This document shows positions 25,092 through 33,705 of a DNA stretch of 64,000 bases, piece after piece (the stretch's first letter is position 1; each line of letters opens with the position of its first letter). Below the pieces are notes generated by a model that was given only the letters and a program-made list of their open reading frames with translations, searched no databases and was not told where the DNA came from. This stretch comes from a bacterium (GTDB taxonomy: Bacteria > UBP6 > UBA1177 > JAKLFG01). The DNA lies in assembly GCA_022709425.1 (NCBI GenBank), contig JAKLIW010000010.1, positions 1 to 64,000 on the forward strand, written 5' to 3'. The position numbers and the translations under genes are program-made.

Positions 25092-26168
25092 CTACCGGTC
25101 CCAACGGAACGGGGTGATGCCGGCGCATTCCCACATGAAATCCTTCTCCATACAGATATAGAGCGGCGGTTCGGAGATGTGTTTCCGTATCGTTTCGGCG
25201 ATGGCGCGGTAGAAACGAGCGCGGATCGGGGCGAGGATGCGCAGTTTATGGTCGTCGGCCGTGGGGAACATCTCGCAGAGCGTCAGTTCAGAGGCGGGCC
25301 AGCGGCGCCGCATGAGAGCGCTGAGCGACAGCGAATGGCGCAGGCCCCCCATGCTTATCCACGCTATTTTCTGCGGTTCGAGCGCCGTGAGGAGCCGGTC
25401 GGCGAGGGCACGGTAGTCGTCGAGGAACTCGTCGCGCATCACCATCGGGTCGAAATGGAGCGCGACGCGGCCGCCCGCCCGCTGGAAACGGATGGCGGCG
25501 GCGATGCGGTCAGCCATCGGCGCGGTGTGGCGTTCATCGGTCGCGTGGAAGCGGTCGATGTTGACCGACAGGCCGAGCACGAGGTCGGCGGCGGGGTACT
25601 GTTCCTTCGCGGCGATGAGGTTATCCACGACGGCCGACTTGGTCTTGAACTCGAACGAGATGCGATCCTCCCAGCCGTTGCGCACTATCATCGCGGCGAA
25701 AAAGCGCGATTCGTCGAGCAGGGCGTCGAGCGCGAGGCTGTCGGCCATCTCGCCGGTCCCGACGCGCAGGTGGCGGTGGCTCTCCAGATGCTTTCTTATT
25801 TCCGTTTCCACCGACTCACGATTCACGAATATCGAGATGAACGGATTATTGCCGATGAGGTGCTGGAGGATGCAGTAGGAACAGTCGAACGGGCAGCCCG
25901 ACACGCTCTGGATGGTGTGGTAGCCGCAGCAGCGGTAATCGGCGCCCGACGGACAGCGGCAGGAGGTCAGGAACGGCCCTTTCTTTTCGGTGAAGAAGAG
26001 CGTCGCCTTGGCGGCGGGGAAGAGTTCTTCGGGCGGGAGCGGCAGGAGTTCGGCGAGCAGTTCCTCCTTGGTGCGCCGCTCGACCGGCAGGTCGTAACGG
26101 GCCGCCGCTTCATTGGCGAGCGTCAGGTCGCTTAAACTGCTGTCGGCGACGATGCGGCGGATGGTCAT
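25092..26168 (-). CDS. Spore photoproduct lyase-like radical SAM protein
   Basis: A radical SAM enzyme with the CX3CX2C iron-sulfur motif at Cys92, Cys96, Cys99 (GCPFDCSYC). The following IFVNRESVETEI and LRVGTGEMADSLALD segments resemble the SplB family, which repairs the thymine spore photoproduct. An extra Cys group (Cys70, Cys72, Cys80, Cys81) precedes the motif. Length (358 residues) is close to SplB. SPL-like proteins occur in many non-sporeforming bacteria with unknown substrates, so lesion repair is possible but not shown. It follows the DUF1016 nuclease gene by six bases, without a clear ribosome site. Confidence 0.85.
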   Translation of the reverse strand: MTIRRIVADSSLSDLTLANEAAARYDLPVERRTKEELLAELLPLPPEELFPAAKATLFFTEKKGPFLTSCRCPSGADYRCCGYHTIQSVSGCPFDCSYCILQHLIGNNPFISIFVNRESVETEIRKHLESHRHLRVGTGEMADSLALDALLDESRFFAAMIVRNGWEDRISFEFKTKSAVVDNLIAAKEQYPAADLVLGLSVNIDRFHATDERHTAPMADRIAAAIRFQRAGGRVALHFDPMVMRDEFLDDYRALADRLLTALEPQKIAWISMGGLRHSLSLSALMRRRWPASELTLCEMFPTADDHKLRILAPIRARFYRAIAETIRKHISEPPLYICMEKDFMWECAGITPFRWDR

Positions 26169-26174
26169 GGGCGC

Positions 26175-27338
26175 CTAAGATTTCTTTGATCTAGATACAG
26201 GGCGATGCTTGCGGCCGAGTTCCAGCGCAAGTTCCTTTTCGCTGGGAAGATAGAGCATGTATTTAGATGCGAAAAGCTGCCTACTATCATTCAAAACCGA
26301 ATATCTTGCGACGATCTCATCTTTTTCCGCGCACAGGATCAATCCGACCGTCGGGTTATCCTCCGGGCCTCGGCGCAGATCATCGAACATGCGGACATAC
26401 ATATCCATCTGCCCGATGTCCTGATGCGTCAGTTTACCTATCTTCAGATCGATGAGCATGAAACACTTGAGATGATAATTGTAGAAAACAAGGTCTATGT
26501 AAAAATGCTGGGCTTCCGTTTCCACGCGGTGTTGCCGTCCCACGAAGGCAAATCCTTTGCCGAGTTCCAAAAGGAAAGGCTGTAGTTTATCCATTATGGC
26601 GCTTTCGAGGTCGGATTCATGAAGAGGCACGCCGTCGGGCAGGTTCAGAAAGTCCAGGACATAGGGATGTTTTATCGCATCGATGGGTTCTTGGATATCC
26701 TGTCCTTTCTTCGTCAGAGCCATGAGCCCTTTCTTGTTCCGGCTCTTCAGGAGACGGGCGAAAAGAAAGGTGTGTATCTGCCGCTCCAAATGAGGAACGC
26801 TCCAGTTCTCCTTTTCCGCCTCGATCTCGTAGAAGAGTCGCTCGTTGCGGTCGGTCACCTTGGTGAGTGTCCGGTAGTGAGACCAGCTCAAGGAAGAGGA
26901 GAAGCCGGAGATATTATCGGGACGTTCGACCGTCGTCACCAGATCGCGCGATACTCCACAAGCCTTGTGGAGTTTTTTGCCCGGCGTCGATACTCCACAG
27001 ATCGTGTGGAGTATTTGAGGCTCGCGATCGGAGAAGGCCAGATAGAACTGTCTGAAGTACCAGAGATTCGTCGTTGAGAAGCCGCGCCCATACCGTTCGG
27101 TCAATTTTGCCGACAGGTCTTTGACGAGTTGTATGCCGTATGCGGCCCGTGCTGTTCCTGCCTGCAACTCCTGAACGATCTCGCGGCCGATGAGCCAGTA
27201 GGCGATGACCATGTTGCTGTTGACGGCGCGGACCACATTGGCGCGGGCTTGATCGAGGATGGATGCGACCCGGTCGAAGAGTGCGCCGGGGTCTGGTTTT
27301 ATGAGTTTGCCTGCATTCGCGGCGTCTTTTTTCTTCAT
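26175..27338 (-). CDS. YhcG/DUF1016 family PDDEXK nuclease with in-frame palindromic insert
   Basis: The N-terminal DUF1016_N helical domain (about 1-165) contains ANVVRAVNSNMVIAYWLIG and LSWSHYRTL. The C-terminal restriction-like nuclease domain carries Asp282 (FYIDLVFYN) and Asp297-x-Lys299 (LIDLKIG). Members are linked to defence or restriction-associated genes or stand alone. An insert at residues 110-130 holds two copies of LHxxCGVS, encoded by two 24-base palindromic repeats. Start at 27338 is supported by GGGAGG upstream. It has its own promoter and shares an apparent transcript with the radical SAM gene. Confidence 0.9.
   Translation of the reverse strand: MKKKDAANAGKLIKPDPGALFDRVASILDQARANVVRAVNSNMVIAYWLIGREIVQELQAGTARAAYGIQLVKDLSAKLTERYGRGFSTTNLWYFRQFYLAFSDREPQILHTICGVSTPGKKLHKACGVSRDLVTTVERPDNISGFSSSLSWSHYRTLTKVTDRNERLFYEIEAEKENWSVPHLERQIHTFLFARLLKSRNKKGLMALTKKGQDIQEPIDAIKHPYVLDFLNLPDGVPLHESDLESAIMDKLQPFLLELGKGFAFVGRQHRVETEAQHFYIDLVFYNYHLKCFMLIDLKIGKLTHQDIGQMDMYVRMFDDLRRGPEDNPTVGLILCAEKDEIVARYSVLNDSRQLFASKYMLYLPSEKELALELGRKHRPVSRSKKS
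26949..27011 (-). repeat. Two 24-base palindromic in-frame repeats inside the DUF1016 gene
   Basis: Copies at 26949-26972 and 26988-27011, period 39 bases. Each has arms CTCCACA and TGTGGAG around a variable centre, and each encodes LHxxCGVS in the gene frame. The first copy extends to a near-perfect 21-base palindrome. Confidence 0.85.
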
Positions 27339-27370
27339 CGGGGTTCCCTCCCTGAAGCGATCTTGGTGCG

Positions 27371-27399
27371 ATGCTAGCCGCGAACGGCGCGAAGGTCAA
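27371..27399 (-). promoter_or_regulatory. Promoter for the DUF1016 gene
   Basis: Minus-strand TTGACC (27399-27394), 17-base spacer, TAGCAT (27376-27371). Confidence 0.7.
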
Positions 27400-27442
27400 G
27401 TTTGACCGCTGGTAGGGGCGCTCCAACGGAACGCCCTCTTAT

Positions 27443-27471
27443 TTGACAAAGGCGATGCCATCCGGCACAAT
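27443..27471 (+). promoter_or_regulatory. Promoter for the AT-rich lipoprotein gene
   Basis: TTGACA (27443-27448), 17-base spacer, CACAAT (27466-27471). The same -35/-10 pair with the same spacing occurs at 31741-31769. Confidence 0.7.
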
Positions 27472-27497
27472 GGCGATGTTTTGGAAGGGGAATTGCG

Positions 27498-27998
27498 ATG
27501 AGAACTAATGATGACATCTTGCTGGTTACCTTTTCTGTTATTTATCTTTTGATATTTGGTTGCACGAAAGAGAAAGAAACTTTTCTCTTTACTACCCAAA
27601 TCACAACGGACACCTGCAAATACTGTGAAGGCGCCGATGTCGAAGCTAGTAAGAAGGCAAGCCATGCTCCTCGTTTGATGTCCCTTGATTTGGATAGAAA
27701 AACTGGAGTGGTTCGGATTTATGGGGAAAACTTACAAACGCAAAACTCAAAAGTCGAAAAGATCAATGACAATGAGTATGAGTTCACGGAAGAGATACCG
27801 GAAAACAACACGATGGAATGCGTTTTGGGTAAGACGAAGCGGGTCAATGTACTAAAAATTGGAGACCACACAGCAAGCTGGAAGTCTACAGTCGAATTAA
27901 AGATAGGCAAAAAAGGATATGACAACCGTTGCCAATGGGGTTATCAAGACAATCAAGAATGCACCATCATACAAGAAGGTACGGCGAAAAGAGAGTAG
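27498..27998 (+). CDS. AT-rich putative lipoprotein of unknown function
   Basis: 166 residues with a signal sequence and lipobox LLIFGC (Cys22). The mature part is hydrophilic and carries a CKYC pair and further Cys residues, suggesting disulfides in the periplasm. No domain recognised. Base composition is visibly richer in A and T than the neighbouring genes, a sign of recent acquisition or weak selection. GGAAGGGG precedes the ATG and a good promoter lies upstream. Its stop TAG abuts the opposing gene's stop with no spacer (TAGCTA). Confidence 0.7.
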   Translation: MRTNDDILLVTFSVIYLLIFGCTKEKETFLFTTQITTDTCKYCEGADVEASKKASHAPRLMSLDLDRKTGVVRIYGENLQTQNSKVEKINDNEYEFTEEIPENNTMECVLGKTKRVNVLKIGDHTASWKSTVELKIGKKGYDNRCQWGYQDNQECTIIQEGTAKRE

Positions 27999-28427
27999 CT
28001 ACTCCCCCAACTCCCTGAGTGCCTTCTCCACCATCTCTTTCTCACGGTCGAGGGTGGCCAGCCGGTCGGCGAGGTCGGCGACGCTTTTGACCTTGAGCGA
28101 GAGCGTCACGGTGTCGCCATCGGCGAAGTCGGGGTAGGTGAGGGTGGCGCCGGTCTTGGCCTTAAACGAGGCGGCAAGCGCGTTCAACCGCTCCTTTTTC
28201 GCGCTCCACAGTGGATAGCGGATCGCCTCCAGCCGTCGCGTCAACTCATCGAAATTCTCGAGCGGATGACCGGGTCGCGCGACCAGTTCGGCGTAGCCCG
28301 CCTTTTCCAGCACCGCCTCGGGGCTGATGCCGTCGCGGCGCGCGATATCGATCAGCAGTTCTACGGCATGGGTCCGGGCGTTCTTTTTCGGTTTGAATTG
28401 GTCGAGCAGATCGAGGAACGCGGTCAT
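27999..28427 (-). CDS. Conserved-looking hypothetical protein coupled to FAD oxidoreductase
   Basis: 142 residues, start ATG sharing one base with the upstream oxidoreductase stop (TAATG), so translation is coupled. The N-terminal third is helical (MTAFLDLLDQFKPKKNARTH); the C-terminal third is a charged helix that may be a coiled coil (LATLDREKEMVEKALRELGE). No membrane segment, metal motif or known domain. Position suggests an accessory role for the oxidoreductase pair. Confidence 0.65.
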   Translation of the reverse strand: MTAFLDLLDQFKPKKNARTHAVELLIDIARRDGISPEAVLEKAGYAELVARPGHPLENFDELTRRLEAIRYPLWSAKKERLNALAASFKAKTGATLTYPDFADGDTVTLSLKVKSVADLADRLATLDREKEMVEKALRELGE

Positions 28428-29575
28428 TATTTGAGCATCTCGGTGCCGGTGAAGGAGCGGTAGGGGGAGAGTTGGTCGAAGATGAATTTGTAGTCTTTGT
28501 TGCCGTCGCAGATGGTCTCTGCCACTATTTTGCCGAGTCCGGGACCGAGCATGTAGCCCTGACCGCACATCCCGGCGAGGTGGAGCATGTTGTCGGTCTC
28601 CTTGGTGTAGCCGACTATCGGGAAACCGTCGGGGGTCATGGGATAGAGGCCGCGCCAAGTGCGGCGGACGCGGATATTGCGGAGCCGCGGATAGAGCTCT
28701 AACATCCGGCGGACGCAGAGCGGCAGGAACTCGGAGGTGTTGTCGATGTCCTTGCCGTAGAATTTCGGGTTGGGGGTGATGCAGAAGATGACCTGACCGC
28801 CGTCGGCCTGATAGAAATAGTAATTGTCGCTGTGGCCGTCGGGACGGATGTCGACCACCATCGGCTCGAAGAAGCGCTGGACCGGTTCGGTGATGCCCCC
28901 CTCGTGGCTGTCGGGATAGACCGGCAGGTCGGCGCCGACCAGTTGTCCGATCTTTCGACCGTCGGCCCCTGCGGCGTTGATGACCAGTCCCGCCGAGAAG
29001 GTGTTCTTGTCGGTCTTGATCGAGACTATCTTCGACTCCTTCTTTTCGAACGAGAGGACCGTCTCGTAGAAATAGAAATCGACCCCGGCGTCGCAGGCGA
29101 GTTTGTAGAACGCGCCGGCGGTCTTGAGCGGCGAGGCGAAGCCGTCCTCGGGCGAATAGGTTCCTCCCCGCAGGCCGCGCGGATTGATGCCGGGACAGAG
29201 GCGCTGGATCGCCTCGGCGTCTATCCAGTCGATGTTGAGTCCGAATTTATGCTGGACCTCGAGCAGGTTTTTGAGCGCCCGTTCCCGTTCGGTGTCGTAG
29301 ACCGGGAACAGATAGCCGCCCTGATGCCAGTCGATGTGGAGCCCCTGTTCGTGCTCCATTTTACGGACGATGTCGAGCGACATCTGGCATATCTTTATCT
29401 TGGCCGGGTCGCTGTGGGTGGCGCGGATGCCGCCGATCGCGGCGCGGTTCTGGCCGCGGCCGACCGACGCGTGTTTCTCGATGACCGCCACCTTTTTACC
29501 TTTCTGGGCGAGGTAGAGGGCGACCGGAACGCCGACCGAACCGCCGCCGATGACGAGGATATCGTAAGTTTTCAT
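28427..29575 (-). CDS. FAD-dependent oxidoreductase, DAO/opine-oxidase B-subunit-like
   Basis: A 382-residue flavoprotein of the D-amino-acid oxidase superfamily. The dinucleotide fold is at the N-terminus (DILVIGGGSVGVPVALYLA, Gly-rich at 8-13), with GRGQNRAAIGGIRATH, a pattern seen in sarcosine/opine oxidase and HcnC-like subunits. It follows, with two bases between, a large Fe-S flavoprotein of matching A-subunit type. Such pairs oxidise opines, D-proline, sarcosine or glycine. The substrate cannot be told from sequence. Two opposing observations should be kept in mind: no Agrobacterium-like catabolic genes lie nearby, but an opine-dehydrogenase-like gene lies 13 kb away. Confidence 0.85.
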   Translation of the reverse strand: MKTYDILVIGGGSVGVPVALYLAQKGKKVAVIEKHASVGRGQNRAAIGGIRATHSDPAKIKICQMSLDIVRKMEHEQGLHIDWHQGGYLFPVYDTERERALKNLLEVQHKFGLNIDWIDAEAIQRLCPGINPRGLRGGTYSPEDGFASPLKTAGAFYKLACDAGVDFYFYETVLSFEKKESKIVSIKTDKNTFSAGLVINAAGADGRKIGQLVGADLPVYPDSHEGGITEPVQRFFEPMVVDIRPDGHSDNYYFYQADGGQVIFCITPNPKFYGKDIDNTSEFLPLCVRRMLELYPRLRNIRVRRTWRGLYPMTPDGFPIVGYTKETDNMLHLAGMCGQGYMLGPGLGKIVAETICDGNKDYKFIFDQLSPYRSFTGTEMLK

Positions 29576-29577
29576 GG

Positions 29578-31647
29578 CTATTCTCCCTCCGTCTCGTTGA
29601 TGAGGGCAGACATCGGCGTCTCGACCGACAGCGGACGGATACTTCCTTCGGCCACGGTCGAGAAATCGACCCCCGCCGCCCGGAAGACGCGCGGGAACTG
29701 GACCGAACAGGTCTTCGAACCGCAGGCGCCCATGCCGACGCGTATCTGTTTGAGCTGGTTGATGTCGCGCACCTTGTGCTCCTTGATGAACTTCACCACC
29801 TCGCCGAGCGTCACCCGCTCACAGCGGCAGACGATGCCGTTATCGGGGATGTGATCGAGCACCGGTTCGGCCAGCGGCTTGGTTTCCTTCTCCTCCTGTA
29901 CCCGGATTCCGGCGGCGACCACGGCGTTCTTCAGGGTCGTGCGGACCGTGACGAGCGTCGTGCGGTATTTCTTGTTCGGTTGTATCTTCACGACCTCGGC
30001 GGCTTCAAGCGGGTTGCCGTCGATGTCGGTGAGGGACACTTTGTCGCCGACCTTGAACGATGCGATGTATTCGTGAGGCAGCATCACTTCGGCGCTTTTC
30101 GCGTCGACCTTACGGGCGAGCGTTATCGCCAGTCCCGGACAGGCCGCCACGCAGATGCCGCAGCCGATGCATTCGCCGGCGAGGTAGGGGACATCCATGA
30201 TGGTGCCGATCTTGTCCTTTAGTTTTATCGCGTTCTTCGGGCAGACGGTGGTGCAAGGGTTGCACGGGATCTCCTCGATGCAGGTGAAGATCGGCTTGAA
30301 TTTGTCGGTCAGTTCCACGCCGTCGAGCGGGAAGACCTCGCCGGGACGGCTTTTGAGCACCTCGGCCTTCTTGAGCCACGTGTCGTCGATGACCACATCC
30401 TCGCCGAGCAGTTTGGCCATCTTGAGGCCCGCGATGCGGCCGCCGAACATGGCGCTCGACGCCTCGGCGATCTCGTCGGCGTCGCCCGCTTTGACCACCT
30501 TGAACTCGAACCGTTCGGCCATGTCGTAGAACTCGTCGGCCGGGGTGAGTCCCGCCGCGATGAGGAGCGTGTCGACCGCATAGGTGCGCGCCGTTTCAAG
30601 GAGCGGGTTCCACTGCTTGTCGACCTCGGCGACCGTCACCCGCTCGACCGTGCCGTTCCCGGCGGCCGACAGGACGGTGGTGTTGAGGTATATCGGTACT
30701 CCCATGCGCTTTATCTTGTCGGCGTGGACCTTGTAACCGCTGATCTGCCCCGCGATCTCGACGATGCCGGCGACCTGAATGCCCGCCTGCAGGGCGTGGT
30801 AGGCGGCGATGAGGCCGACATTGCCCGACCCGACGATGAGCACTTTTTTCGCCGCCCGCACCAGATCGCGGTTGACGAGCGTCTGGAAGGCCCCCGCGCC
30901 GTAGACGCCGGGGAGGTCGTTGCCGGGGAAGACGATGGACTTTTCACGCGCGCCGGCCGACACGATGAGCCCTTCGAAACTGACTATCAAGTAGCGGGCA
31001 TTGCCGACGAAGAGCCCCGCCTTGCGGTCCTTGTAGATGCCGACCACCGAGGTCTCGGGATAGATGGTCACGTTCTTGTAAGAGCGCAGTTCTTTCTCGA
31101 GTATCTTGGCGATCTCATAGCCGCGCGTCCCGGCATAGCAATCCTCCTCCGAGCCGAAAAATTTGTGGGTCTGGAGCACCAGCTTGCCGCCGAGCCGGTC
31201 CTTGTCGTCGGCCAGCACGATGCGCAGGCCGAGCTTCGCCAGTTCGATGGCCGCGGTGAGGCCCGAGGGGCCGCCGCCGACCACGAGAACATCGCAGTTG
31301 ACGACCTTCTTCTCGTAGTTGCGCAGCGGCGTGTCGTCGGCCGGGAGCGCCGGCAGGCGGTCGAGCGTCCGGATGTCCATCCCGTCGCGCAGCGGCGTCA
31401 CGCACGATTTCTGGGCGTGGCCGTCGACGATGACGGTGCACTGCGAACACTGGCCGTTGGCGCAGAAGATCCCCTGCGGCGCGCCGTCCTTGCGGTGTAT
31501 CGAGAAACGGGTGACGCCGGCGGCGAAGAGCGCCGAGCTGATCATCTCGCCGTCGAGGCCGGTCATTTTCGCGCCGTCAAAGGTGAAGGCGACCTGACGC
31601 GCTTCCTTTTTCGTTTCGAGTACCGGATGTTCGAGAATGCGATTCAT
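29578..31647 (-). CDS. Multidomain Fe-S/FAD oxidoreductase, opine/sarcosine oxidase A-subunit-like
   Basis: 689 residues with four modules. (1) An N-terminal 2Fe-2S ferredoxin-like domain with Cys62, Cys67, Cys70 and Cys82. (2) A pyridine-nucleotide/FAD domain beginning VVGGGPSGLTAA at about 122 with a second Gly-rich motif VGSGNVGLIAA near 272. (3) Two 4Fe-4S motifs around 455-515 (CNPCTTVCP and CIGCGICVAACP). (4) A C-terminal BFD-like 2Fe-2S domain (CRCERVTLGEV ... GACGSKTC) at about 605-660. This is the SoxA/OoxA/HcnB plan with an added ferredoxin. It passes electrons from the B-subunit substrate to a quinone or ferredoxin. Confidence 0.88.
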   Translation of the reverse strand: MNRILEHPVLETKKEARQVAFTFDGAKMTGLDGEMISSALFAAGVTRFSIHRKDGAPQGIFCANGQCSQCTVIVDGHAQKSCVTPLRDGMDIRTLDRLPALPADDTPLRNYEKKVVNCDVLVVGGGPSGLTAAIELAKLGLRIVLADDKDRLGGKLVLQTHKFFGSEEDCYAGTRGYEIAKILEKELRSYKNVTIYPETSVVGIYKDRKAGLFVGNARYLIVSFEGLIVSAGAREKSIVFPGNDLPGVYGAGAFQTLVNRDLVRAAKKVLIVGSGNVGLIAAYHALQAGIQVAGIVEIAGQISGYKVHADKIKRMGVPIYLNTTVLSAAGNGTVERVTVAEVDKQWNPLLETARTYAVDTLLIAAGLTPADEFYDMAERFEFKVVKAGDADEIAEASSAMFGGRIAGLKMAKLLGEDVVIDDTWLKKAEVLKSRPGEVFPLDGVELTDKFKPIFTCIEEIPCNPCTTVCPKNAIKLKDKIGTIMDVPYLAGECIGCGICVAACPGLAITLARKVDAKSAEVMLPHEYIASFKVGDKVSLTDIDGNPLEAAEVVKIQPNKKYRTTLVTVRTTLKNAVVAAGIRVQEEKETKPLAEPVLDHIPDNGIVCRCERVTLGEVVKFIKEHKVRDINQLKQIRVGMGACGSKTCSVQFPRVFRAAGVDFSTVAEGSIRPLSVETPMSALINETEGE

Positions 31648-31688
31648 GGTATGTCTCCACTACACGAGCGTTATCGAATGCCGGTTCT

Positions 31689-31716
31689 AACCTATGCGGC
31701 CCGGTCGAAAAGTCAA
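31689..31716 (-). promoter_or_regulatory. Promoter for the oxidoreductase operon
   Basis: Minus-strand TTGACT (31716-31711), 16-base spacer, TAGGTT (31694-31689). Expected to drive 31647-27999. Confidence 0.6.
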
Positions 31717-31740
31717 TAAAAGGGAACCCCGCTGTTTTCT

Positions 31741-31769
31741 TTGACATCGGCAACGATTTCGGGCACAAT
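31741..31769 (+). promoter_or_regulatory. Promoter for the AgmX/PglI-type gene
   Basis: TTGACA (31741-31746), 17-base spacer, CACAAT (31764-31769). GAGG precedes the ATG at 31798. Confidence 0.7.
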
Positions 31770-31797
31770 GCGGCAACCCTATGTGCGAGGAAATCGG

Positions 31798-32898
31798 ATG
31801 GAACAGAAGTTCAGACTGGTCAACGACGACAATGTATACTCTTTTGAAGAGATCGCCAAAAAGATAGTCGCCGGCCGTTTGGTCAAGGAATCGCTTATCT
31901 GGGAACCGGCCCTGCCCGACTGGGTGAAATTGCGCGACTATCCCGATTTCCATGAGGTCTTCGCCGCCTATGAGGCCGAGGCGGAAAAATCGCTCAAGAA
32001 GGCGATGGGTACCGACGATGAGACCGTAGAGCGCAAGGAGATGCAGAAACTTCTTTTCGATGTCTCCAAAGAGAAACAGAAGCTCGCATTTGAACAAAAA
32101 CCGTGGCTCAAATGGGTTCTTACGACCGTGGCCTGTCTTGCAATGATAGGGTCGGCGACCCAGTTCTTGAAAACCCTTTTTTATACCAAAGAGGGACAGG
32201 CGCTCCTCGGTACGGTGGTGGATGAACCGGTCGAGACCATCGATATCGAGCGGATCCGTATGGCCTCAGGCGTCACCAAGCTCGATGAGGTGAAGGGGAT
32301 CGCCATCAAGAAGGTTGATAAAAAGAAGGAAAAGGACCTGCTCGCCGAGATACTCGCCGATATGAAACGAGAAGATGCGATGGAGGCTGAAAAGGCGGCC
32401 GCAGAAACCCCGAAAGAACAGGCGGCGGCGCCGACCGAGGCGAAGGCCGAGGTGAAGAAAAAACCGGCGAGCATTTTCGACAAGGTCTCCGACGAGGAGG
32501 TCGAACAGTTCCGCCGGTCGCTTCTGGCGAAAGGCGGTGGCTATACCGGCTCGAAGAACGCCGTGGTCAAGGACAACACCGCGAAGATGGCGGCGTTGCC
32601 CGAAGAGCTCTCGTCGCGGCAGGTGGCGCAGGTGGTCAAGGAGAACTCCAACAACACCATCGCCTATTGCTACAACAAGTCGCTCAAACTCGACGCGTCG
32701 CTGTCGGGTAAACTCGAGGTGACGCTGTCGGTGCTCGGTACCGGCCGGGTCGCCAAGGTCGACACCAATACGCAGAAGTTCAAAGGCACCAACCTTGAGC
32801 GGTGCGTCAAGGATCTGATAAAGAAAAGATGGGTCTTCCCCGAATTCAACGGCACCCTCACCGAAGTGACGCTACCCTTCGTCCTGTCATCTGAATAA
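31798..32898 (+). CDS. GYF_2-like, single-pass, AgmX/PglI C-terminal (TonB-like) protein
   Basis: 366 residues. The first 60 resemble a GYF_2/DUF4339-type cytosolic domain (LVNDDNVYSFEEIAKKI, IWEPALPDWVKLRDYP). One membrane helix lies near 101-122 (WVLTTVACLAMIGSA). A charged Ala/Lys/Glu-rich periplasmic linker follows. The C-terminus is an AgmX/PglI domain (AYCYNKSLKLDASLSGKLEV ... RCVKDLIKKRWVFPEF), a TonB-like fold common in myxobacterial envelope and gliding proteins. It may transmit force or scaffold an envelope complex. Strong own promoter. Stop abuts the anti-sigma gene stop. Confidence 0.82.
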   Translation: MEQKFRLVNDDNVYSFEEIAKKIVAGRLVKESLIWEPALPDWVKLRDYPDFHEVFAAYEAEAEKSLKKAMGTDDETVERKEMQKLLFDVSKEKQKLAFEQKPWLKWVLTTVACLAMIGSATQFLKTLFYTKEGQALLGTVVDEPVETIDIERIRMASGVTKLDEVKGIAIKKVDKKKEKDLLAEILADMKREDAMEAEKAAAETPKEQAAAPTEAKAEVKKKPASIFDKVSDEEVEQFRRSLLAKGGGYTGSKNAVVKDNTAKMAALPEELSSRQVAQVVKENSNNTIAYCYNKSLKLDASLSGKLEVTLSVLGTGRVAKVDTNTQKFKGTNLERCVKDLIKKRWVFPEFNGTLTEVTLPFVLSSE

Positions 32899-33705
32899 TT
32901 ATTCGGCGCTGATGAGCTGGACCATGCCGCTCGTCATGGGGCGGTTGTCCGATACGAACAGATAGTTGCCTTCGTTCTCTTCCCAGAACAGGAGATCCTT
33001 GCCGTTCATGGTCCGCTTATGGGCGCGGCAGTCCTTCACCTCGTGCACACAGTCGGCGGCGGTGAAGAGCTTCTTCATATCGTCGTTCTTATGGGTCACC
33101 ATGAGGGTTCCGTTGCCGTCGGCGTTCGCCATGTGTACCGAGGCTGCGGGGTGGGCGCCGAGGTTGGCGAACCGGGCCTTGGTGACCGGTTTGTTCGCCA
33201 CGAACTTCCTGAGCTTGGGCGCAGTGATGTTGAGATTCTTCTCGACCACCTTGTCGAGGTCGTCCCCGGCCGCGATCTCTCCCGGCAACACGCTATCGTG
33301 AATGTGCAATATCTCGCTGATGAGGAGATCGGCGCTCCGCTCGATGGTGAATATCTGATAAAAAAGGACCGTGACCAGCGCCGCGATCCCCAGCGTCGCG
33401 CCGGTGACGGCGAGTCGTGCTCCCGAGAAGAAGAACGAAAGGAAGGGCGGCAGGAAGGGACGGCGTTCGCCGGTGTCGGCGATGAGTTTCTCCAGACCGG
33501 CCCGCTCTATGGCGGTGAGATGTTCGGTAGTGTTCACGGCACGCAGCGCCTTTTTCATGCCGCGTACCTCGTCGAAGAGGTGGCGGCAGGCGGCGCAGGT
33601 CTTGAGATGTTCAGACATCTCGGCGCTCTCGGCGTAGGAGAGTTCGCTGTCGGCGAACTGCTCGATGAAGAGCGGGTTCATCTCACACGGCTTTTCGTTT
33701 TTCAT
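32899..33705 (-). CDS. Membrane anti-sigma factor with zinc-finger domain
   Basis: The N-terminus carries a zf-HC2 anti-sigma motif (SEHLKTCAACRHLF, His and two Cys ligands near residues 33-41) that should bind the partner ECF sigma factor in the cytosol. One membrane helix near 98-117 (TGATLGIAALVTVLFYQ) is followed by a periplasmic domain of about 150 residues with a HxxxK-like DUF3379-style pattern not recognised further. The ATG at 33705 has GAGG upstream and lies 23 bases inside the sigma gene, as is usual for sigma/anti-sigma pairs. Envelope stress would release the sigma factor. Confidence 0.85.
   Translation of the reverse strand: MKNEKPCEMNPLFIEQFADSELSYAESAEMSEHLKTCAACRHLFDEVRGMKKALRAVNTTEHLTAIERAGLEKLIADTGERRPFLPPFLSFFFSGARLAVTGATLGIAALVTVLFYQIFTIERSADLLISEILHIHDSVLPGEIAAGDDLDKVVEKNLNITAPKLRKFVANKPVTKARFANLGAHPAASVHMANADGNGTLMVTHKNDDMKKLFTAADCVHEVKDCRAHKRTMNGKDLLFWEENEGNYLFVSDNRPMTSGMVQLISAE

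Noticed and set aside
24639-26135. 498-residue open frame on the plus strand
   Set aside because: Antisense to the antiporter and radical SAM genes and to the fluoride riboswitch; composition is not protein-like.
26949-27011. Minimal CRISPR array
   Set aside because: Only two 24-base units with a 15-base spacer, both inside a real coding frame; no cas genes.
30724-31719. 331-residue plus-strand frame
   Set aside because: Antisense to the Fe-S/FAD oxidoreductase and of unnatural composition. The same holds for 55533-57056 plus, 57224-58897 minus and 16533-17909 minus.
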